From Hyphomicrobiales bacterium (GTDB lineage Bacteria; Pseudomonadota; Alphaproteobacteria; Rhizobiales; Xanthobacteraceae), in contig JACESF010000024.1 in assembly GCA_013911975.1 (NCBI GenBank), positions 1-52,515 of the forward strand: a stretch of DNA of 52,515 nt, written 5' to 3'. A program made the translations under genes and the position numbers. Positions 42,686 through 52,515 of this stretch are shown in pieces (the first letter of the stretch is position 1; each line of letters starts with the position of its first letter). The notes below the pieces were generated by a model. That model saw nothing but the letters and a program-made list of their open reading frames with translations, was not told where the DNA came from and ran no database searches.

Positions 42686-43665
42686 TCGCCCTCCACCTTC
42701 AGGCGGCGCAGCAGCGCCAGGAAGAAGGGGGCGCCGATAAGCGCCGTGACCACGCCCAGCTTCAGTTCCGGCCGCGTGGGAATGACCCGCACGAGAATGT
42801 CCGCACCGAGCGTCAGCGCCGCGCCCGCGAGCCCGCTCACCAGGAGGAGACGACCGGGGCGATGGCCCACCAGGGGCCGCAGCAGGTGGGGCACCACCAG
42901 CCCCACGAAGCCGATGGCCCCCGCGACCGCGACGCTCGCCCCCACCGCCGCCGCCGCGCCGCCGATGACCAGGAGGCGCGTGCGGCGCAGGGAGAAGCCG
43001 AGGCTCTGCGCCGTGTCCTCGCCCAGCGTGAGCGCGTCCATGGCCCGGCCCGTCGCAAGCACCAGCACCCAGCCGAGCGCCATGAAGGGCAGCGCCAGCA
43101 CCACGTGGTCGAGGCTGCGCTCGGAGAGCGAGCCCATGAGCCAGAACACCACCTCAAGCGCCGCATAGGGGCTGGGGGCGAGGTTGAGCGCGAGCGCCGT
43201 GAGCGCGCCGGCCAGGCTGTTGAGCGCCACACCTGCGAGGATGAGCGTCGCCGTGCTCGCCCCGCGCCGGGCCAGAACCAGCAGGAAGGCGGTGGCGAGC
43301 CCCGCTCCCGCGAGGCCGCCCAGGGGCAAGGCCAGGGCGAAGGCGGAGGAGAGGCCGAAATAGAAGGCGAGCACCGCGCCGAGCGCCGCCGCGCCCGATA
43401 CGCCCACGACGCCCGGATCGGCCAGGGGATTGCGCATCAGCCCCTGGAGCGCGGCGCCCGTGACGCCCAGGCTGAAGCCCACCGCCGCGCCGAGGACCGC
43501 GCGCGGCACGCGCAGCTCGGCCAGCACCATGGCTTCCAGGCTCGGCCGCCCCGCGAGGATATCGCCGACGGCCTGCGGCACGTCGAACGGGACGGGGCCG
43601 ACCACGAGCGAGGCCGCCATGAGAAAGAGGGTCAGCAGGGAGAGCGCGACGACGAGGCGGGTCAC
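42682..43665 (-). CDS. btuC: Cobalamin ABC transporter permease (BtuC-like, FecCD family)
   Basis: This 327-residue membrane protein has about nine or ten hydrophobic segments. FecCD family motifs are LRVPRAVLGAAVGFSLGVTGAALQGLMRNPLADPGVVGVSGAA (about 50-92) and the C-terminal GAIGFVGLVVPHLLRPLVGHRPGRLL, which docks on the ATPase. I start at GTG 43665, which overlaps the stop of the binding-protein gene (GTGA). The next upstream in-frame start lies inside btuF and encodes arginine-rich noise. Confidence 0.9.
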   Translation of the reverse strand: MTRLVVALSLLTLFLMAASLVVGPVPFDVPQAVGDILAGRPSLEAMVLAELRVPRAVLGAAVGFSLGVTGAALQGLMRNPLADPGVVGVSGAAALGAVLAFYFGLSSAFALALPLGGLAGAGLATAFLLVLARRGASTATLILAGVALNSLAGALTALALNLAPSPYAALEVVFWLMGSLSERSLDHVVLALPFMALGWVLVLATGRAMDALTLGEDTAQSLGFSLRRTRLLVIGGAAAAVGASVAVAGAIGFVGLVVPHLLRPLVGHRPGRLLLVSGLAGAALTLGADILVRVIPTRPELKLGVVTALIGAPFFLALLRRLKVEGE

Positions 43666-44486
43666 AGGGAGAGCCTCTCGCGGGCGGCGGCGAGGCGGCG
43701 CGCCGCTTCCGCCAGTTCCGGCCCGGCACAGGCCCACAGGCGTGTGGGCAGCGAGACGATGCGCCCCTGCGCGGCATAGCGGGCGAGCACCGGGTGGCGC
43801 AGCAGGTCGTCGGCCAGGGAGGGCGGCGCATCCGCGCCGCCGTTCAGCACCAGAAGGTCCGGCCGCGCGGCCACGATCTCCTCCAGGGTGAGCTGGCCCA
43901 TGCGGTCCGGCACGAGGCGGGCGGCGAGATTGTCGAACCCCGCCGCCTCCAGTACCTCGTCCACCAGCGACCCGCGCCCGGCGGCGAAGCCGTTGGGGCG
44001 CAGCACGATGACGGTGGGACGGTGGGCGGGCGGCGTCGGGAGGGCGGCGAAGGCCTGCTTCATCCCCGCCACCATGGCCCGGCCCCGCTCCGGCACGCCG
44101 AGCCGGTCCGCCACCTCGTCGATCTGGGCATAGGCCTCGGCGAGCGTGTGCGGCACGCTGAGCTCCAGGATGGGAACGCCCAGCCGGCGCAGCATGGCGG
44201 TGGTGGTGCGGGTGGTGAAGGCGCCCGTGAGGACGAGGTCCGGCTTCACCGCCGCCACCTCTTCCGCGAGGCCGCGATTGACCCGCACCGCCCCCGCGAG
44301 TTCCGCCACGTTGGACCCGCGCGGATCCCGCGCGAGCCAGGTGACGGAGGCGACCTGTCCCGGGTCAGTAAGGCGCAGCGCCAGTTCGTCGCCGCACAGA
44401 TTGAGCGAGGCCACCCGCTCCCCCGCGCCCGCCGGGGCGCAGGAGAGGAGGAGGATCGCCCCGAGGAGGCCGCAGGTCCGCGTCAT
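43662..44486 (-). CDS. btuF: Cobalamin-binding periplasmic protein (BtuF-like)
   Basis: This 274-residue exported binding protein starts at ATG 44486. The signal MTRTCGLLGAILLLSC ends in a possible lipobox (LLSC, C16), or is cut after AGA by signal peptidase I. The mature protein opens RVASLNLCGDELALRLTDP, as in BtuF/FhuD class III binding proteins. DLVLTG and LRPNG regions follow, and PDLLVLNGGAD comes near the end. It lies seven bases after the btuB stop, and carries cobalamin from the receptor to BtuCD. Confidence 0.88.
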   Translation of the reverse strand: MTRTCGLLGAILLLSCAPAGAGERVASLNLCGDELALRLTDPGQVASVTWLARDPRGSNVAELAGAVRVNRGLAEEVAAVKPDLVLTGAFTTRTTTAMLRRLGVPILELSVPHTLAEAYAQIDEVADRLGVPERGRAMVAGMKQAFAALPTPPAHRPTVIVLRPNGFAAGRGSLVDEVLEAAGFDNLAARLVPDRMGQLTLEEIVAARPDLLVLNGGADAPPSLADDLLRHPVLARYAAQGRIVSLPTRLWACAGPELAEAARRLAAARERLSL

Positions 44487-44493
44487 GTCCGCC

Positions 44494-46479
<1,986 letters not shown>

Positions 46480-46526
46480 GTCGGCCTCAGCGGGACGAGT
46501 GGTCCGTCACCGCGAACGAGGCCCCC

Positions 46527-46541
46527 GCAGCCAGAAGCTGC
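46527..46541 (-). promoter_or_regulatory. Candidate expression-platform hairpin of the riboswitch
   Basis: In the 116 bases between riboswitch and btuB the minus strand has GCAGC-TTCTG-GCTGC (46541-46527), with flanking G/C runs. No T-run follows, so if it is the switching element it should act on translation, or by an alternative pairing, rather than by intrinsic termination. Nothing else recognisable lies between 46480 and 46595. Confidence 0.35.
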
Positions 46542-46596
46542 CGGGAAAACCACCATCAGGACACCCCGCCCAATGTGCTCGCGCGTGACCACGGCT

Positions 46597-46773
46597 GACG
46601 GCAGGTCTCCTGGCTCGCGGGTCAGTGTCCAGATCGTCGCCTTCCCAGGCCGGGGCCCAGTGGCTGATGACGAAGGACTCGCCGCTTACAGTTGCGGGGG
46701 CAGCCACGGCTTCGGCTCGCACCCTTCCGGGCCAGGCCACACCGCGTTCCCTTTTGATCCCCTAGGGGAACCG
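46597..46773 (-). promoter_or_regulatory. Cobalamin (B12) riboswitch
   Basis: The minus strand carries the conserved parts of the cobalamin aptamer in order: the 5' GGTTCCCC...GGGAACGCGGTG stem region, GAAGGGTGCGAGCCGAAGC, CTGCCCCCGCAACTGTAAG (the conserved core), CATCAGCCACTGG, GGGAAGGCGACG, and the B12 box GCCAGGAGACCTGCC at 46614-46600. It precedes btuB in the correct orientation. Binding of adenosyl- or methylcobalamin should shut off the btuB-F-C-D operon. Confidence 0.95.
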
Positions 46774-46781
46774 TCGCGCCA

Positions 46782-46811
46782 AGCGTAGACGCAGCGGCAC
46801 GGCGGGGTCAA
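46782..46811 (-). promoter_or_regulatory. Promoter of the riboswitch-btu operon
   Basis: On the minus strand TTGACC (46811-46806) is followed after 18 bases by TACGCT (46787-46782). This would start transcription within about ten bases of the 5' end of the cobalamin riboswitch. A second TTGACG lies 20 bases further upstream. The 85 bases between the autotransporter stop and the riboswitch show no clear terminator. Confidence 0.5.
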
Positions 46812-46858
46812 TGCCCCGCCCCCGCGTCAATGCCTCGCCCCCGAGCCGGTCCGAGCGC

Positions 46859-49800
46859 TCACCAGCGCACGCGGAAGCTCGCCGAAGCGCCGACGGTGGA
46901 ATAGCTTTCCGCCAGCAGCGCATCGAAACCGGCGGACAGCGCCATGTTGGGGCCCGCCAGGAATTGCAGGCCCGCATGCAGGTCCGCCGCGTTGCTCACG
47001 GTGGGGATGGCGGAGCCCGAGAGGGCCAGTCCCGGCAGTTCCGCGAAGCTGCGGGGCACGTCCCGATTCGGGCTGAAATCGTGCATCCAGGCGGCGCGCA
47101 GATAGGGCGCCACCTGCTGCCCGCCGGACGTCGTCCAGCGCCCGTCGAGCTGGAGGCCCACATAGAGCGGGAGCGCCGTTATCGTCGTGCTGTCATAGGA
47201 CAGGCCGCGCCCGAGGGTGAACATTTCCGAGCCGGAGCCGAGCCAGAGCTGGGTGGGCTGGAAGGCGACGAAGGGCGTGAGGTTCGCCCCCGACCCGCCC
47301 AGCGCGAAGCTGTAGCCCGCCTCGATCCGGCCGCCGAGCACATAGCCGTCGAAGCCGCTGTCCGTGGCGAGGTTCAGGCCCAGGCTGTAGAGGTTGCGGT
47401 CGAAATTGGAGCTGCCGTAGCCCGCGCTGGCGATGGCCGACACATAGGCCGGGCCCGCCTCGTACACGCCGTAGAGGCTGAAACTGCCGTAGCTGGTGGA
47501 CACCTCCGCGCCATAGGCGTTGGCGGACAGGCCCGTGGTGGAGAAGCTGAGGGCGGCGCCCGCCAGCGCGGGGATGCCCGCCAATTCCCCGTCGAGGCCC
47601 ACGAGGCCGCCCAGGGTGGAGCCCGAAAGGCCGCCGCCGGTGGTGAGGCTGCCCATGGGCGCGCCCCAGAAATAACGCCCTCCGCCGCCGCCCGCCGCCT
47701 CCGGCGCGCCGGAACCGCTCGCCGAAGCCGCATAGCCGAGCGCGGTGGACGCGGGCCGCAGGCCCATGCGCCACTGGTCCATCTGGGTGGTGATGCCGCC
47801 CATGGCCGCCGAGGCGGCATTGATCATGGTGGTGGGCACCAAGGCGGCCGCGCCGCCGCCCACCGTCTCGTAGGATTGTTCGAGCCCGGCCACCGTCGTC
47901 ACCTGGAGCAGAGCGGGCACGATGGCCTCGAACAGGGGCGAGGAGCCCCGCGTCTGGATCTCGCCGATGAGCGCGCCCGTGGCGAGCCCGCGCGCCGAAA
48001 GCCCATAGGGCGTGAAGTCGATGGTGGTGCCGAGGCTGAGCCCGCCGCCGATGTCCGCCAGCGAGAAATCGAGCATGGCCGTGTCGCCCAGCGCCACGAG
48101 GTTCGACGTGGTGAACGCCCCGAGCACCGTGAGGAACGGCGTGTCGTAATGGCCCGGCATGGCGCGGGCGGGGTTGTAGACCATGCCCAGCACGCCGCCC
48201 GACAGGCGCGCGTCGCCGTTCACCACGAAGCGGTCAGACTGGCCCGAAAGCTGGTCCGCCCGCACGCCGAGGACGCCCGTGCCGGTCTGCACGAGGCTGC
48301 CATTGAGGGTGGTGGTGCCGAGCGCCGCGAAGCCGCTGCGCAGCATGCCGGCATTGGTGAGCACATTGCCCGTGCCGCCGAGATCGAGCGAAGCGCCCGC
48401 CCAGATCGTGCCGCCGGAGAGGTTGGAGAGGCTGTTGGCGGCGCCGGGCGTCAGGGCGATGTCGCCGGTGATGCTGCCGCCCGTCACCACCTGCGCGAAG
48501 CCGGTGCTGGTCTGGATGGCGAGGCCGAAGGCGCCCTCCACGGTGCCGATGGCGCCGTAGGAATTGATGTAGGTCTCGGTGCCGTCGCTGGTGATGCCGG
48601 TGCCGCCCGTGCCGCCGATGACGCTCGATCCGGCGGCGATGTTGATGATGGGATCGCCGTTGCCCTGGGCGTAGATGGCGGTGGCCGAGGCGCCGGTGGC
48701 GACCACAGAGCCGCCGGTCTGCACATCCACGAACACTTTGCCGGAACTGCTGGTATTTCCGGCCACGAAGGCAATGCCCGAGCCGTTGATGACCACACCG
48801 CCGCCGTCGCTGACCGACTGGGCGATGATGCCATAGGCCCCGGTGCCCGACGTGGTGATGGGCGCGCTGACATTCACCGTCACTGCCCCGCCGGTGCCGG
48901 AGGCGCCGGACGGGCCGGTATAGTCGAGCGACGCGCTGTTGGTGATCGCCACGCCGCCGCCGCCGCCCACCGACTGGGCGAGCACGCCCACCGCATTGGT
49001 GCCGCTGGTGGACAGGGGCGCGCCCACGCTCACCGTTACGCTGCCGCCGTCGCCGGAGCCGCCGGAGCCGGAAAAGGTGACAGTTCCGCCGGACAGGCCG
49101 AGGCCGCCGCCGCCGCCGATGGACTGGGCGAGGATGCCGATGGCGCCCGAGCCGCTGGTGGACACCTGGCTCGACGTGGACACGCTGACGGTGGAGCCCG
49201 CGCCGCCGGATGAGCCGCCGAGCAGCAGCGAATTGCCCTCCATGGTGGCGATGCCGCCGCCGCCGCCGATGGACTGGGCGACGATGGCATGGGCAAGGCT
49301 GCCGCTGGTGGACACGACCCAGCCGTTGATGGCCGAGACGGATACGGCGGACGCGCCGCCCCCGCCCGCGCCGCCAAGCGTGACGGTGCCGCCGAAGGTC
49401 GAGCTGATCGCATAGCTCGTCGGCAGCCCGACGAGGCCGCCGCCACCGCCGATGGACTGCGCGATCATGCCGATGGCACGGCTGCCCGCAGTGATCACAT
49501 CGTTGCCCGCCAGCAGCGTCACCTGCCCGCCGGAACCGCTCTCGGCGCTCGCCCCCAGCGTGGTGGTGTGTTTCACCTCGAGCGCAGTGCTGCCGCTCCC
49601 GCTCAGGAGCGAGCCGCCGAACCCGCCGCCGCCCGCGATGGACTGCGCGATCACGCCGTGGGATTCCACCCCCGCGGTCGTGATCGGCCCGTAATTGCTC
49701 ACGCTCACCGTACCGGCATTGCCGCCGAGACCGTTGGAGCCGCCCAGCGAGAGGGTCAGGCTGCTCTGGGCGAGGTTGCCGGTGACGCTGGCCGCGCCCG

Positions 49801-52515
49801 ATGCGAGGCCGCCGCCGCCGGCGATGGACTGGGCGAGGACCGCCGGCGCGAAGGCGCCGAGCGTCGCAGTGCCCATCCAGTTCGCCACCGTCACCGTGCC
49901 GCCCGCGCCGCCATTGCTGCCGCTGCCGCCGAGGGAGATGCCGCCCGCATAGGCGGCGCTGCCGGACGAATTGGAGGCGGAGGCCATGACCTGGCTGCTG
50001 CCGCCCGCGCCGCCACCGCCGCCCACCGACTGGACGAGCAGGCCGATGGCCCCGGTGCCGGACGTGGTGGTCTGCGCGTTGTCGGTGTTCACGGTGACAT
50101 CGCCGCCCGCGCCGCCGCCGCCGCCCGTCGCGCCCATGGCGAAGGTCACCGTCACGTCGCCGGACCCGCTGGTGCTGCCGCTGCTGGATCCGCCCACGCC
50201 GCCGCCGCCGCCCACGGACTGCGCAACGAGGCCATAGGCGTTCGCGCCGCTGGTGCTCAGCGTCGTGCCCGAGCCGGGATTGGTGAAGGTGAGCGACACC
50301 GAGCCGCCATCGCCGCCATCGCCGCCGGAACCGCCGAAGGCCAGCGAGACATTCACATCGCCGCCGCCGCTGGCGCCGCTGGTGGACGCGCCGCCGATGC
50401 CGCCGCCGCCGCCGATGGACTGGGCCACCATGCCCGCCGCGTTGGCGGCCACGGTCTGGATCGCATCGGTGGTGCTCACCGTCACCGTGCCGCCCGCGCC
50501 GCCGGACCCGCCGCTGCCGCCGAGGCCCATGGCGAGCGAGAGGGTGCCGCTGCTGGACGACGTAGTGGAGGCGGACCCGCCATTGCCGCCGCCGCCGCCC
50601 ACCGACTGGGCGAACAGCGCCGCCGCATTGGAGCCCCAGGTCTGGAGCGTGCCGATGGTGACGACGGTCACGGCGCCGCCGGCGCCGCCCGAGGTCCCAT
50701 TGCCGCCAAGCGCGAGGGAGGCGCTGTATTCGCCGGCGGAGCTGTTGGTGGTGCTCGCCCCGCCATTGCCGCCGCCGCCGCCCACCGACTGGGCGAAGAT
50801 GGCCGGGGAATGATCGCCCGGCACGGAGAGGGCGACGGAACTCGCCATGTTCGCGCCGGTGATGATGGCATACTGGTTCGTGACGCTGACCGAGTTGCCG
50901 TCGCCGGCCACGCCGCCGCCGCCGCCGAGGCTCAGGGCGAGGGAATAGCCCCCGCTCGTGCCGGACTGGCCGCCCGTCGTTCCGCCCGATTGCCCCGCCG
51001 CCGAGGATGTGCTGCTGCCGCTCGCGGTACCGGAAAGGCTGCCAGTGCTGGAGGAAGAACCGCCCGAGCTGCTGGAGCCCGGCGCGCTCGACGCCGCGGC
51101 GCTGGACCCGCCGGAACCGCCGCCGCCGCCTACCGACTGGGCGAAGATGCCCGCCGCGTTGGGGCCCTGCGTGTTGATATAGGCGGCCGTCGAGGAACCG
51201 CTGTTGACGGTGACGGTGCCCGCGTCGCCCCCGCTTCCGCCCGAGCCGCCGAGGCTCATGCTGAGCGCGGCCTGCCCGCCGCTGGAGGCCGTGCTGGAGG
51301 ATGACCCGCCCAGGCCGCCGCCGCCGCCCACGGATTGGGCGAAGATGCCCGCGGCCTGAAGGCCGGTGGTCTGGATGGAGCCGGTGGATGCCACGGTGAC
51401 ATTGCCGCCGCCGCCCCCCGAGCCGCCGCCGCCGCCGAGGCTGAAGGAGGCCGCATAGGAACTGCCGCTGGCATTGGTGGAGCTCGATCCGCCGCTGCCG
51501 CCGCCCCCGCCCACCGACTGGGCGAAGATGGCCGTGGACTGGTCGCCAGCCGTCGTGATGGCGGAACTGCTGGTGACGTTCACCGTCGACCCGGCGCCGC
51601 CCGCTCCGGCGAACCCGCCAATGGTCACGGAAGCCGAGATCCCGTTTGCGGCATTGCTGCTGCCGTTTTGCGGGCTGGAGCCGTCTGCCCCGGACACGGC
51701 GGAGCTGACATTGCTCGCCGTCTGGCCAGCGCCGGACCCGGCGACGGAGGTGACGCCGCCTTGCAATTCCTGCCCCTGTGCGGCGTCGGTGGTGCTCGAT
51801 GCAGCGCCGCCATTGCCGCCGCCGCCGCCGAGGGACTGGGCCAGGATGCCGTAGGAGAGGTTGCCGTAAGTGGCGATGCTTCCCCCGGAATTGACCGTCA
51901 CGGTTCCATTGCTGCTGCCGCCGCCGCCGCCGTATCCGCCGATGGCGAGACCGGCCGCGTAATTGTTGCTCGACGCCGTGGACTGGGTCCAGCCGCCATT
52001 GCCGCCGCCGCCGCCGATGGATTGGGCGATCAGCGCGGATGCGTGCTGGCCGTAGGTCGTGACCGACCCTGTGGTCGCATTGGCGTTGACATAGAGCGTC
52101 GCAGAATCGCCAGCACCGGCATTCGCGCCCCCTCCGCCCAAGGCCACGGAGACGGAAGCGGTGGAGGAGATGGCGTTGGCATCCGCCGAGCCGCCATTGC
52201 CGCCGGAGCCGCCGATGGATTGCGCCACCAGACCCGCGGCCTGGTCCGAGCCGAGGCCGTTCGCGCCGGTGAGGACGTTGCCGGTCAGCGTGATCGTGAC
52301 GCCGGCCGAGTCGCCGCCCGAGGCACCATCCCCGCCGATGGCCACGGAGGCGGCATAGCCTTCGGTCTCCGAACTCGTGCCGGACAGGCTGAAGGACCGG
52401 CTCGACCCGCCATTGCCGCCGGCCCCGCCGATGGTCTGGGCGAGGATACCGATGGCGCCGAAGCCGGACGTGGTGACGTTGGCAGCCGTGACGGTGATGT
52501 TCCCGGATTCTGCCC
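46859..52515 (-). CDS. Giant glycine-rich autotransporter adhesin (5' end beyond the window)
   Basis: The frame is open from 52515 to the stop at 46859, giving at least 1,884 residues with the N-terminus and signal peptide missing; the GTG at 52345 is internal. The C-terminal 300 or so residues (46859 to about 47800) form an autotransporter beta-barrel starting near RYFWGAP and ending FRVRW with the usual terminal aromatic. Before it lies a passenger of about 19 clear repeats, each with a core like AIFAQSVGGGGGNGGSS and a strand pair SLGGGGGSGG / VTVxS, spaced about 45-110 residues apart and most often about 50-70. Such beta-helical passengers are surface-exposed and often serve adhesion. Repeats near the barrel are shorter and degenerate. 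It precedes the btu operon on the same strand but ends 48 bases before that operon's promoter. Confidence 0.93.
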   Translation of the reverse strand, partial: AESGNITVTAANVTTSGFGAIGILAQTIGGAGGNGGSSRSFSLSGTSSETEGYAASVAIGGDGASGGDSAGVTITLTGNVLTGANGLGSDQAAGLVAQSIGGSGGNGGSADANAISSTASVSVALGGGGANAGAGDSATLYVNANATTGSVTTYGQHASALIAQSIGGGGGNGGWTQSTASSNNYAAGLAIGGYGGGGGSSNGTVTVNSGGSIATYGNLSYGILAQSLGGGGGNGGAASSTTDAAQGQELQGGVTSVAGSGAGQTASNVSSAVSGADGSSPQNGSSNAANGISASVTIGGFAGAGGAGSTVNVTSSSAITTAGDQSTAIFAQSVGGGGGSGGSSSTNASGSSYAASFSLGGGGGSGGGGGNVTVASTGSIQTTGLQAAGIFAQSVGGGGGLGGSSSSTASSGGQAALSMSLGGSGGSGGDAGTVTVNSGSSTAAYINTQGPNAAGIFAQSVGGGGGSGGSSAAASSAPGSSSSGGSSSSTGSLSGTASGSSTSSAAGQSGGTTGGQSGTSGGYSLALSLGGGGGVAGDGNSVSVTNQYAIITGANMASSVALSVPGDHSPAIFAQSVGGGGGNGGASTTNSSAGEYSASLALGGNGTSGGAGGAVTVVTIGTLQTWGSNAAALFAQSVGGGGGNGGSASTTSSSSGTLSLAMGLGGSGGSGGAGGTVTVSTTDAIQTVAANAAGMVAQSIGGGGGIGGASTSGASGGGDVNVSLAFGGSGGDGGDGGSVSLTFTNPGSGTTLSTSGANAYGLVAQSVGGGGGVGGSSSGSTSGSGDVTVTFAMGATGGGGGAGGDVTVNTDNAQTTTSGTGAIGLLVQSVGGGGGAGGSSQVMASASNSSGSAAYAGGISLGGSGSNGGAGGTVTVANWMGTATLGAFAPAVLAQSIAGGGGLASGAASVTGNLAQSSLTLSLGGSNGLGGNAGTVSVSNYGPITTAGVESHGVIAQSIAGGGGFGGSLLSGSGSTALEVKHTTTLGASAESGSGGQVTLLAGNDVITAGSRAIGMIAQSIGGGGGLVGLPTSYAISSTFGGTVTLGGAGGGGASAVSVSAINGWVVSTSGSLAHAIVAQSIGGGGGIATMEGNSLLLGGSSGGAGSTVSVSTSSQVSTSGSGAIGILAQSIGGGGGLGLSGGTVTFSGSGGSGDGGSVTVSVGAPLSTSGTNAVGVLAQSVGGGGGVAITNSASLDYTGPSGASGTGGAVTVNVSAPITTSGTGAYGIIAQSVSDGGGVVINGSGIAFVAGNTSSSGKVFVDVQTGGSVVATGASATAIYAQGNGDPIINIAAGSSVIGGTGGTGITSDGTETYINSYGAIGTVEGAFGLAIQTSTGFAQVVTGGSITGDIALTPGAANSLSNLSGGTIWAGASLDLGGTGNVLTNAGMLRSGFAALGTTTLNGSLVQTGTGVLGVRADQLSGQSDRFVVNGDARLSGGVLGMVYNPARAMPGHYDTPFLTVLGAFTTSNLVALGDTAMLDFSLADIGGGLSLGTTIDFTPYGLSARGLATGALIGEIQTRGSSPLFEAIVPALLQVTTVAGLEQSYETVGGGAAALVPTTMINAASAAMGGITTQMDQWRMGLRPASTALGYAASASGSGAPEAAGGGGGRYFWGAPMGSLTTGGGLSGSTLGGLVGLDGELAGIPALAGAALSFSTTGLSANAYGAEVSTSYGSFSLYGVYEAGPAYVSAIASAGYGSSNFDRNLYSLGLNLATDSGFDGYVLGGRIEAGYSFALGGSGANLTPFVAFQPTQLWLGSGSEMFTLGRGLSYDSTTITALPLYVGLQLDGRWTTSGGQQVAPYLRAAWMHDFSPNRDVPRSFAELPGLALSGSAIPTVSNAADLHAGLQFLAGPNMALSAGFDALLAESYSTVGASASFRVRW

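Noticed and set aside
46811..51304. Plus-strand frames of 671 and 800 codons opposite the autotransporter
   Set aside because: They mirror the glycine-rich repeats as Ala/Gly/Arg or Pro-rich noise, without signal peptide or domain.
46600..52515. CRISPR array suggested by the regularly spaced GGCGGCGGC-type repeats
   Set aside because: The repeats are in frame, vary at codon third positions, and encode a continuous glycine-rich passenger; spacers are not unique non-coding DNA.

Overview
The window is about 52.5 kb of GC-rich DNA with almost no non-coding space. It reads as an alphaproteobacterial chromosome of the order Hyphomicrobiales (Rhizobiales), most like the Xanthobacteraceae (Xanthobacter, Azorhizobium, Ancylobacter type). 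That placement rests on the rRNA leader at the left edge, the gene order of a Rhodopseudomonas-type pim operon, several Liv-type ABC and tricarboxylate-type (Bug) uptake genes, and the giant glycine-rich autotransporter. It is an inference; no 16S gene lies inside the window.

Layout. 1-415: leader and promoter of a minus-strand rRNA operon whose 16S gene lies off the left edge. 415-5463: a LacI-type regulator divergent from an operon with an aconitase-family hydro-lyase (large and small subunit), an isocitrate-lyase-family C-C lyase and a Bug-type binding protein. 5476-13848 (minus): a pimFABCD-like dicarboxylate beta-oxidation operon ending in a nitronate-monooxygenase-like gene. 14193-21461 (plus): a Liv-type ABC transporter, an enoyl-CoA isomerase/hydratase, an IclR regulator and a class III CoA-transferase, divergent from the pim operon across a region with two palindromes. 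21679-30327 (minus): a class I fumarase (possible mesaconase), then a second operon read from the right: binding protein, LivHMGF, aldehyde dehydrogenase and short-chain dehydrogenase. 30454-37933: a LysR regulator, a methyltransferase and a CoA-transferase on minus, and divergent MmgE/PrpD, acyl-CoA dehydrogenase, mesaconyl-CoA-hydratase-like and CitE-like genes on plus. 38010-41149: a class A beta-lactamase-like protein, serA and a TenA-like gene. 41181-46773 (minus): a cobalamin riboswitch followed by btuB-btuF-btuC-btuD and an unrecognised gene. 46859 to the right edge (minus): a giant glycine-rich autotransporter, with its N-terminus off the window.

How it fits together. From about 1.6 to 38 kb the genes form a carboxylate/dicarboxylate catabolic island. 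Straight-chain diacids would enter through the pim module. Short branched or hydroxylated diacids would be cleaved by two analogous routes. One works on free acids (LeuCD-like hydro-lyase plus isocitrate-lyase-like lyase). The other works on CoA esters (CoA-transferase, acyl-CoA dehydrogenase, hydratase, CitE lyase). Each module has its own regulator gene (LacI, IclR, LysR), or, for the second ABC operon, its own palindromic leader. The exact substrates cannot be read from sequence; the pathway names given are inferences from families and gene order.
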